From the NCBI GenBank assembly GCA_900543555.1, contig UQRL01000012.1, positions 1 through 54,595 of the forward strand: a stretch of DNA of 54,595 bases. The letters run 5' to 3'. Both the position numbers and the translations under genes were made by a program. This stretch comes from an uncultured Oscillospiraceae bacterium. GTDB lineage: Bacteria > Bacillota > Clostridia > Oscillospirales > Acutalibacteraceae. Position 1 is the stretch's first letter, and every line of letters starts with the position of its first letter. The notes below the pieces were generated by a model that saw only the letters and a program-made list of their open reading frames with translations, was not told the DNA's origin and searched no databases. Shown piece by piece: positions 45,455 through 51,778 of the stretch.

Positions 45455-46843
45455 GTGCGATTTATCAATCCCGCAAAGGTCTGCAAAGGCATGGAGATGG
45501 GGGACGTCCCTCCTGGCCGGGAGATTTTAAAGACCACTCTTGCGGTGGCCTGGCCCTCTGTGCTGGAGTCCTTTTTTGTCAACCTGGCCGGCATGGTGGA
45601 TACGATCATGGTGGGGACCATGGGGTCCTATGCCATTGCTGCTGTGGGGCTGACCATCCAGCCCAAGATGCTGGGCCTGGCCCTCTTCCTTTCGCTGAAC
45701 GTGGCTGTTTCGGCCATTGTGGCCCGCCGCAAAGGCGCCGGAGACCGGGAAAGCGCTAACCGGGTGGTGCGCATGTGCCTGCTCATCACTTTGGGAATGA
45801 CGGCCCTCACCAGCGCCGTATTCGTTGCCTTTGCCGGCCCCATTGTGCGGCTGGTGGGCTCTCAGCCGGACACCCACGAATATGCCGTGGAGTATTTGCA
45901 GATCATCATGGGAGGCCAGGTGTTCAACACCGTCAGCCTGGTGCTGAACGCCGCCCAGCGGGGGGCGGGGAACACCCGCATTGCCATGGTCACCAACCTG
46001 ATCTCCAATGTGGTCAATGTCATCTTCAACTACCTGCTCATCGGCGGCAACCTGGGCTTTCCAGAGCTGGGGGTGCGGGGCGCTGCCATCGCCACCGTGC
46101 TGGGCACGGTGTGCGCCTGTGCCCTGAGCATCGCCTCTGTCCTGCGGAAGGACAGCTTTATCAACCTGCGCTCGGTTAAGGGGTGGCTGCCAGAGCGGCA
46201 GAGCGTGAAGTCCATCGGCAACGTGTGGTCCAGCTCTTTGGTGGAACAGGTGTGCCTGCGCATCGGCTTTTTGCTGTTCTCCATGACAGTGGCCCGTCTG
46301 GGCACCACAGAGCTGGCTGCCCACCAGATCGGCAGCAATATGATGAGCATGTCCTTCTCCTTCGGAGACGGCCTCTCCGTGGCGGCTATCACCCTTATCG
46401 GTCAAAGCCTGGGACGCCAGCGGCCGGACATGGCCAAGATCTACGGCAGCGTGTGCCAGCGGCTGGGCCTGTGCTGCGCCTGTGTGATGGGCTTTATCTA
46501 CTTTTTCTTTGGCAAAGAGATTTTCCTCCTCTACTCCAACGACCCCGTCATCCTGGATTACGGCGCCATGATTATGCGCATTCTCAGCGTGGTGCTGTTT
46601 ATGCAGATTGAACAGGTGGTGCAGTTCGGCTGCCTGCGCGGTGCGGGAGACACCAAGTTTACAGCGCTGGTCTCCTTCATCAGCGTCACGTTTATCCGTC
46701 CGGGTGCCAGCTGGCTGCTGTGCTACCCCATCGGCCTGGGCCTGATGGGTGCCTGGCTGGGCACCGCCCTGGACCAGCTGGTGCGGTTCCTGCTCACCTT
46801 CTTCCGGTTCCGCAAGGGCAATTGGACGAAGCTGAAGCTGTGA
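45455..46843 (+). CDS. MATE-family multidrug efflux transporter
   Basis: A 462-residue membrane protein with twelve predicted helices. The family repeats show in PSVLESFFVNLAGMVDTIMV, AAVGLTIQPKMLGLALFLSL, NAAQRGAGNTRIAMVTNLIS and ELAAHQIGSNMMSMSFSFGD. It should export cationic compounds by Na+ or H+ exchange; substrates unknown. The start is taken as GTG at 45455 because GAGGAGTGGAG lies four bases upstream and the longer frame crosses the promoter. The glycerate kinase gene follows 28 bases later and may be co-transcribed. Confidence 0.88.
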   Translation: MRFINPAKVCKGMEMGDVPPGREILKTTLAVAWPSVLESFFVNLAGMVDTIMVGTMGSYAIAAVGLTIQPKMLGLALFLSLNVAVSAIVARRKGAGDRESANRVVRMCLLITLGMTALTSAVFVAFAGPIVRLVGSQPDTHEYAVEYLQIIMGGQVFNTVSLVLNAAQRGAGNTRIAMVTNLISNVVNVIFNYLLIGGNLGFPELGVRGAAIATVLGTVCACALSIASVLRKDSFINLRSVKGWLPERQSVKSIGNVWSSSLVEQVCLRIGFLLFSMTVARLGTTELAAHQIGSNMMSMSFSFGDGLSVAAITLIGQSLGRQRPDMAKIYGSVCQRLGLCCACVMGFIYFFFGKEIFLLYSNDPVILDYGAMIMRILSVVLFMQIEQVVQFGCLRGAGDTKFTALVSFISVTFIRPGASWLLCYPIGLGLMGAWLGTALDQLVRFLLTFFRFRKGNWTKLKL

Positions 46844-46871
46844 CCGTCTTTCGTGAAAGGAGAATGTGCCC

Positions 46872-48014
46872 ATGAAACAAATCCTTTTGGTGCCCGATTC
46901 CTTCAAAGGCACTTTGACCTCCCGCCAGGTGTGTGAGACCATGGCGGAGCAGCTCCACCTCGTTTTCCCAGAGGCGGACATCACCAGCCTGCCCGTGGCC
47001 GATGGGGGAGAGGGCAGTGTAGATGCCTTTTTGGCCGCGGCTGGGGGAGAGCGGGTGGAACTCCCCGTCACTGGGCCCTTCGGAGAGCAGGTACGGGGCT
47101 TTTACGGCCTCCTTCCTGATGGGGAAACCGCCGTCCTCGAGATGGCCGCCTGCGCCGGTCTCCCTCTGGCGGAGGGTCGCCTGGACCCGGAGCGGGCCAC
47201 CACCTACGGCGTAGGAGAGCTGATTTTAGACGCGATTCGCCGGGGGCGGCGGAAAGTCATCCTGGGCCTGGGGGGCAGCTGCACCAACGATGGAGGCGTG
47301 GGCGCTGCCGCGGCTTTGGGGGCCAAGTTCACCCGGGCGGATGGCACGGAGTTCCTGCCCACCGGCGGCACTCTGCAGGAGATTGCCGCCCTGGACTGCA
47401 CCCCCGTGGCCAAGGCCCTGGAAGGGGTGGAGCTGGTGGCCATGTGCGACATTGACAACCCCCTGTATGGGGAGAATGGGGCAGCCTATGTGTTCGCCCC
47501 CCAAAAAGGCGCGGACGGTCCCATGGTAGAGCGCCTGGACCAAGGGCTGCGCCATCTGGGCCAGGTGGCCGGCCGGTGCCTGGGGCGGGACCTGTCCCAG
47601 ATGCCCGGGGCCGGGGCAGCGGGTGGCCTGGGCTTCGGCATGGCGGCCTTCTGCGGGGCCCGGCTGCGCATGGGCATCGACGTGGTGCTGGACACCCTGA
47701 GCTTTGATAAGCGCCTTCCCTCCGCGGACCTGGTGTTCACCGGGGAGGGGAAGATTGACTTTCAAAGCCTGCGGGGCAAGGTGGTCTCCGGGGTATGCGG
47801 CCGTGCCAAACGGGCCGGCGTGCCGGTGATCGCCGTGGTGGGGCAGATCGGCCCCGGGTTTGAGCCCATGTACGACCAGGGGCTTTCCGCCGTGTTCAGC
47901 GTCAACCGGGCGGCCCAGCCCTTCTCCGAGAGCCGCCACCACGCCCGGGAGAACCTGGCCCTGGCTATGGAGAACATCGCCCGCACCCTGGCCCTCCGGC
48001 CGGGGAACGTATAA
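46872..48014 (+). CDS. Glycerate kinase (GarK/GlxK family)
   Basis: A 380-residue glycerate kinase that phosphorylates D-glycerate with ATP. Family blocks are LLVPDSFKGTLTSRQVCETM, PVADGGEGSVDAFLAAAGG, LGLGGSCTNDGGVGAAAALG, GAGAAGGLGFGMAAF and LVFTGEGKIDFQSLRGK. The 2- or 3-phospho specificity cannot be set from sequence. The ATG at 46872 has GAAAGGAG ten bases upstream; a GTG six bases earlier is possible. Confidence 0.94.
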   Translation: MKQILLVPDSFKGTLTSRQVCETMAEQLHLVFPEADITSLPVADGGEGSVDAFLAAAGGERVELPVTGPFGEQVRGFYGLLPDGETAVLEMAACAGLPLAEGRLDPERATTYGVGELILDAIRRGRRKVILGLGGSCTNDGGVGAAAALGAKFTRADGTEFLPTGGTLQEIAALDCTPVAKALEGVELVAMCDIDNPLYGENGAAYVFAPQKGADGPMVERLDQGLRHLGQVAGRCLGRDLSQMPGAGAAGGLGFGMAAFCGARLRMGIDVVLDTLSFDKRLPSADLVFTGEGKIDFQSLRGKVVSGVCGRAKRAGVPVIAVVGQIGPGFEPMYDQGLSAVFSVNRAAQPFSESRHHARENLALAMENIARTLALRPGNV

Positions 48015-48034
48015 GGCTATCCCCGTATAGGATG

Positions 48035-48062
48035 AAAAAAGCCGCCCAAGGGCGGCTTTTTT
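48035..48062 (+). terminator. Terminator of the glycerate kinase gene
   Basis: AAAAAAGCCGCCC / GGGCGGCTTTTTT with a two-base loop and T run; A/T flanks make it usable from both sides. Confidence 0.9.
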
Positions 48063-48071
48063 ATGTCCCCC

Positions 48072-48116
48072 GTCAGGGGGACAACCCTCCTGTCAGGGGG
48101 ACAACCCTCCTGTCAG
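48072..48116. repeat. 20-bp tandem repeat, 2.25 copies
   Basis: GTCAGGGGGACAACCCTCCT at 48072-48091 and 48092-48111, then GTCAG. Each unit is itself a small palindrome (AGGG/CCCT). It fills the space between two convergent genes and touches the end of the MerR gene. Confidence 0.95.
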
Positions 48117-48934
48117 CGGAGCGGCTGGATATAAAACAGGATCTTCGTGATATATTCGCTTTCAACCTGGGTGGTGATGTAGTCGTTGACGCAGAATTCG
48201 TAGGAATCCGAGATAAGCCGCAGCCGGTGTTTCCTGCAATAATCCAGCAGGCGTTCGTAGGAGCGGCCGATGGAAGGGTAGTCTCCCACATGATAGGTGG
48301 ACACGCACTTTCCGGGAGGGAGCTGGCGCAGGTTTTGGGCCCGGTCCGTCCGGTCGGTGGTTAAAAAGGCGGTGGAGGCCTGGGTATACCGCTGGCTCAA
48401 AATGTTCTCCCGGGGCACGATGACCCCGCTTTGGAAAAAGATGGGTACCCCACGCTGGAACGCCTCAGCAAAGCATTGCTTGGTGGAGATGCTCACCTCC
48501 CGCAGGGAGCCGGGGGACTGCACCGGCCGGTAGAGAATGTACCGCAAAGGCGCTTCCTCCAGGGCCACTGCCTCGTCCCGGTGGAGCTGGGCTTCCTCCA
48601 ATAGGTCGCACCGCTGGGCCAGCCTGCCGCGGATATGCCGCAGCTCCCGCATCTGTCCGTCGATGACAGAGAGCTGCTGCCGCAAGGTGGAAAGGCTGCT
48701 CTTGGTGGTGTAGTGTTCCAGCAGTTCCCGGATTTTTTGCAGGGAAAGGCCGCTTTTTTTCAGGATAAGAATGGTGTCCAGTTCATCCAGTTGGGCAGCG
48801 CTGTAATAACGGTAGCCGTTCTGGGGGTCCACATAAGCGGGCTTAAACAGCCCCGTTTTATCATAGAAGATCAGTGTCTGCTTGGAGATGTTTTGATAAT
48901 GGGACAGTTCCCCAATGGAAAAAAGCTCGTCCAT
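48113..48934 (-). CDS. MerR-family transcription regulator with effector-binding domain
   Basis: A 273-residue protein. The N-terminal MerR winged helix is at 3-75 (FSIGELSHYQNISKQTLIFY, YVDPQNGYRYYSAAQL), followed by a coiled-coil dimer helix (LRQQLSVIDGQMRELRHIRG) and a GyrI/BmrR-type domain for small ligands. Its final residues overlap the tandem repeat at 48072-48116. It is divergent from the YitT gene, and a palindrome lies in that gene's promoter spacer, so it very likely controls it. The ligand is unknown. Confidence 0.9.
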   Translation of the reverse strand: MDELFSIGELSHYQNISKQTLIFYDKTGLFKPAYVDPQNGYRYYSAAQLDELDTILILKKSGLSLQKIRELLEHYTTKSSLSTLRQQLSVIDGQMRELRHIRGRLAQRCDLLEEAQLHRDEAVALEEAPLRYILYRPVQSPGSLREVSISTKQCFAEAFQRGVPIFFQSGVIVPRENILSQRYTQASTAFLTTDRTDRAQNLRQLPPGKCVSTYHVGDYPSIGRSYERLLDYCRKHRLRLISDSYEFCVNDYITTQVESEYITKILFYIQPLR

Positions 48935-48943
48935 AAAAACCCC

Positions 48944-48974
48944 TTGACAATATAGTTACTATATCCCTTATTAT
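48944..48974 (+). promoter_or_regulatory. MerR-type promoter with operator in a 19-bp spacer
   Basis: TTGACA (48944-48949) and TATTAT (48969-48974) are 19 bases apart, longer than the optimum, as in promoters that MerR proteins realign. The spacer holds the perfect palindrome ATATAGT-T-ACTATAT (48950-48964). It lies between the MerR gene and the YitT gene. Confidence 0.85.
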
Positions 48975-49010
48975 AGCCTTAGCAAGGGAATTTTGCAAGG
49001 AGGCGTTACT

Positions 49011-49664
49011 GTGCCATTTTTCTCCCGAATAAAATCCAAACTTTTAGAGGGGCTCACCTGGAAAAGCCTGTGTTTTATTGTTCTTGGGGCTGCCATAGCC
49101 ACCTTTGGTATTCACAATATCCACCAGCGGACCGGTATCACAGAAGGGGGCGTCATTGGCGCCATGCTGCTGGTGGAGCATTGGCTGGGTTTTTCTCCGG
49201 CTTACATCACCCCTGTGCTGGACGTGGCCTGCTATCTGCTGGCCTTCAAATACCTGGGGTTTTCCTTTATCCGCACCTCTGTGCTGTCCACAGCCTGCGT
49301 GTCCCTGTTCTACAAGCTCTGGGAACAGTTCCCGCCTATGCTGCCGGATCTGTCCGATCATCCCCTGGCAGCGGCCGTGCTGGGCGGATTGTTCGTGGGT
49401 GTGGGCGTGGGGCTCATTGTGCGGCAGGGAGGCTCTTCCGGCGGGGATGACGCCCTCGCCTTGGTGATCTCCAAGGTAACTCGGTGGCGGCTGTCATTTG
49501 CCTACCTCTTCACCGACCTGACAGTGCTGCTGCTCTCCCTTTCATACATTCCAATCACCCGTATCGCCTTTTCCCTGGTTACTGTCACGCTGTCTTCGTT
49601 CCTCATCGACAAAGTGACAGCCTTTCAGCTGCCCCGCTCTAAACAGTGTGAGGAAGGCGTGTAA
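49011..49664 (+). CDS. YitT-family membrane protein
   Basis: A 217-residue membrane protein with five to six helices. The family block LIVRQGGSSGGDDALALVIS is clear, along with GITEGGVIGAMLLVEHWLG. It lacks the soluble C-terminal domain (DUF2179) of full YitT proteins, so it is the short form. Start is GTG at 49011 with GGAGG seven bases before. The MerR-type promoter upstream implies induction by a small molecule, which suggests transport or efflux, but no substrate is known for this family. Confidence 0.82.
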   Translation: MPFFSRIKSKLLEGLTWKSLCFIVLGAAIATFGIHNIHQRTGITEGGVIGAMLLVEHWLGFSPAYITPVLDVACYLLAFKYLGFSFIRTSVLSTACVSLFYKLWEQFPPMLPDLSDHPLAAAVLGGLFVGVGVGLIVRQGGSSGGDDALALVISKVTRWRLSFAYLFTDLTVLLLSLSYIPITRIAFSLVTVTLSSFLIDKVTAFQLPRSKQCEEGV

Positions 49665-49677
49665 ATTCCTCCATATG

Positions 49678-49726
49678 AAATAACCAAGCGCCCCTGTCCA
49701 TCACAGACAGGGGCGCTTGGTTATTT
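49678..49726. terminator. Strong bidirectional terminator
   Basis: A perfect 21-bp stem starting AAATAACCAAGCG, seven-base loop, ending TTGGTTATTT. It follows the YitT gene. Confidence 0.9.
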
Positions 49727-49898
49727 CCGTAGAAATCTAGGCCGGCTTCATTTCACAAAGATGCAAATTCTATGCAAATGGTTCACCCATTCACATAGAG
49801 CTTTCTTATTTCCCGTTTACTTGGCATAGGTCAGTATTTTTGCAATACTTCTTTATGCTTCTCTGCCTTAAGGCCCCTCTTTCTATTTGCTGTTTCGC

Positions 49899-51383
49899 TT
49901 ACGCTGCCTCCAAGCAGGAGAGCATGTTCATCAGCAGCGTTACACCTTCGGCACGGGTGAGGGTGTTTTGAGGGCCCACGGTGCCGTCTGTGTAGCCGGC
50001 AAGAATGCCCAGGTCCTGTGCCTTGGCCAGGGGCGCCCGCGCATAGGCGCTGATTTGGTCCGCATCGGTGAAATCCGGTTCTTCCGCTTCGGAGAACACC
50101 CCTTGGCTTTCTAGGTATTGGATCATCATGGTGGCGGCCTGCTCACGGGTGACACGGGACTGAGGGGCAAACTCCGTGTCGGAAATGCCCTGAACCACTC
50201 CGTTGTCATAGGCCCAGCTCACGGCTCCCGCGTACCAGTCCTCAGGGCGGATGTCCTCAAAGGGCAGAGACTCCGGCGAGGCATCTTCTCCGCCTGCCGC
50301 CTTGTACAGCACTGTGGCGAACATGGCCCGGTCCATCGTGCCAGAGGGCTCGAAGAAGGCCTCCGATACGCCAGAGACGATTCCCAGATCGGCTGCCTGC
50401 ATCACGTCCTCCAGATACCAGGCGTCTCCCCGCAGATCCACAAAACGATCCCCCTCAAACAGCGCATAGATGCGGGTGTCGCCTGTGGGGGTCAAGGTGT
50501 AGGATGGCTCCTGGCTGAGGAGCACCCTGTTGGGAGAGTACCACCCCACCACGGGCAGGTCGCCCGCAGAGGAGAGGGTGGTCTCTTCGCCCCACACACA
50601 AGTGCCGCCGCCCTCCACCTGCCCAGAGCGGGAAGGGATCACCGTCACATTGGCAACACGCACCCGGGGCGCGTCCACGGGGAGCATGCTGGCGTCCCGG
50701 GGGCCATTGGCGGATGTCTCCTGCTGGTAGCGCCAAGCGTTGTCCATGGAGATACCAAAATGGTCGTAGAGGATGTAGCCGTAAATCTCTTTGGAGCGCC
50801 AGTCCTGCTGGCCGTCGAAGATGTAGTTCTTCCCGCCCAGCCGCAGCTCGGTCCAACCGTGGTGGCCCGTCCAGGTGCCGATGCGCAGGATGCCCGTGTG
50901 GACGTAGCTCTCCACCCCCACATACCGGGCCATCACCGCGAAAAGGATGCCCCAGTCGTAGCACACGCCGGTGCGGGCTGTCAGCATGTGATAGGCACGA
51001 TAGATCATGTCGATGGGATAGGCCTGGGGAAGGCCGGTCTCATAGGTCAAGTCATAGGTCAGCGTAAAGCAGTCGTAGGCCGGGGCGTAGTTCTGCGAGT
51101 ACCCGTTCCAGCTGTAGTCGATGTTGTTTACAGTCCATTCGTACAGGCCCTTCAGGGTGGTGTAGGTATCTTTCCCTCTGTAAGGGGCCACCAGTTCTTC
51201 CAGCATCCGGTCCAGCTCCACGTAGCCCGTTTTTTGGGGGTAGAGCGGCTCCGCGTTCATCAGTGCCTTAACTTGATCCAGGCTCATGGCGTCCCCAGCG
51301 GCGCTGGCGCTCACCGGCAGCGCCGTCAGGCACAGGAGCACCGCCAATAGCAGGGCTGCCAGGCGGCAGTGCTTTTTCCTCAT
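49899..51383 (-). CDS. Exported transglutaminase-like protein with SLH domains
   Basis: A 494-residue exported protein. Signal peptide 1-29 (cut after ASA/A); a transglutaminase-like domain at about 65-225 with a probable triad Cys141 (TGVCYDWGILFAVMARYVG), His175 (TGHHGWTEL) and Asp190 (YIFDGQQDW); a beta-rich stretch at 240-310; and three SLH domains at 314-490 (AADLGIVSGVSEAFFEPSGT, AYDNGVVQGISDTEFAPQSR, AQDLGILAGYTDGTVGPQNT). SLH domains bind pyruvylated wall polysaccharide. The triad suggests a cysteine protease or a cross-linking enzyme on the surface. GAGGAGGG precedes the ATG. Downstream (49728-49898) there is only AT-rich DNA. Confidence 0.88.
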   Translation of the reverse strand: MRKKHCRLAALLLAVLLCLTALPVSASAAGDAMSLDQVKALMNAEPLYPQKTGYVELDRMLEELVAPYRGKDTYTTLKGLYEWTVNNIDYSWNGYSQNYAPAYDCFTLTYDLTYETGLPQAYPIDMIYRAYHMLTARTGVCYDWGILFAVMARYVGVESYVHTGILRIGTWTGHHGWTELRLGGKNYIFDGQQDWRSKEIYGYILYDHFGISMDNAWRYQQETSANGPRDASMLPVDAPRVRVANVTVIPSRSGQVEGGGTCVWGEETTLSSAGDLPVVGWYSPNRVLLSQEPSYTLTPTGDTRIYALFEGDRFVDLRGDAWYLEDVMQAADLGIVSGVSEAFFEPSGTMDRAMFATVLYKAAGGEDASPESLPFEDIRPEDWYAGAVSWAYDNGVVQGISDTEFAPQSRVTREQAATMMIQYLESQGVFSEAEEPDFTDADQISAYARAPLAKAQDLGILAGYTDGTVGPQNTLTRAEGVTLLMNMLSCLEAA

Positions 51384-51432
51384 ACAATATCCCTCCTCGG
51401 TAGATCGGAATTCTTTTCCGCCGTATAAGAAA

Positions 51433-51462
51433 AGAATACTGCACAGTGCATGGAATTGTCAA
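51433..51462 (-). promoter_or_regulatory. Promoter of the SLH-transglutaminase gene with a palindrome in its spacer
   Basis: On the reverse strand TTGACA (51462-51457) and TATTCT (51438-51433) are 18 bases apart. TGCAC-A-GTGCA (51440-51450) lies between them and may be an operator. Confidence 0.6.
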
Positions 51463-51657
51463 TTGGTTTGGCGGGAATTTGTCCATGTTTTGTGAAAGGG
51501 GAGAGGGCGCCCCGTGGGTGAGGCATTCCTGCGCGCCACGAAAACCTGCGTAAGTATGAGAACGCCCATCCGGGTGCTTTTTTCATGCCCGCGGCAGGCT
51601 CCCAGAGGAATTGGCTGGTTTGGCGAAAAACAGTCCGGATTTTTTACTTGCAAAAAA
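51463..51657. other. Intergenic DNA without a recognisable gene
   Basis: The 395-base gap between the two divergent SLH genes holds their promoters at each end. In the middle part I see only short open frames without ribosome sites and no convincing RNA or repeat. Confidence 0.5.
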
Positions 51658-51686
51658 TAGACATAAATAAAATTATGTGTTATAAT
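51658..51686 (+). promoter_or_regulatory. Promoter of the large SLH-protein gene
   Basis: TAGACA (51658-51663) and TATAAT (51681-51686), spacer 17, with TG one base before the -10. Confidence 0.8.
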
Positions 51687-51703
51687 CCAGACAAGAAATT
51701 CAA

Positions 51704-51743
51704 AGAAGGGGCATGCCCCTTCTCCTGTTGGGTTCCCAACAGG
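51704..51743 (+). promoter_or_regulatory. Two consecutive hairpins in the leader of the SLH gene
   Basis: AGAAGGGGCATGCCCCTTCT (51704-51723) is a perfect 20-base palindrome; CCTGTTGGG / CCCAACAGG (51724-51743) is a perfect 9-bp stem with a TT loop. They touch each other, have no T run, and lie between the promoter and AAAGGAGG. Such 5' stems often stabilise abundant surface-protein mRNAs. Confidence 0.7.
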
Positions 51744-51778
51744 ACCTATCTATGTGATGCGTAAAGGAGGAAACGCAG

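Noticed and set aside
45527..47071. A 514-codon open frame antisense to the MATE gene
   Set aside because: His/Gln-rich shadow composition; the MATE repeats on the forward strand are clear.
48072..48116. Possible CRISPR array
   Set aside because: Units follow each other without spacers and there are only about two; it is a simple tandem repeat.
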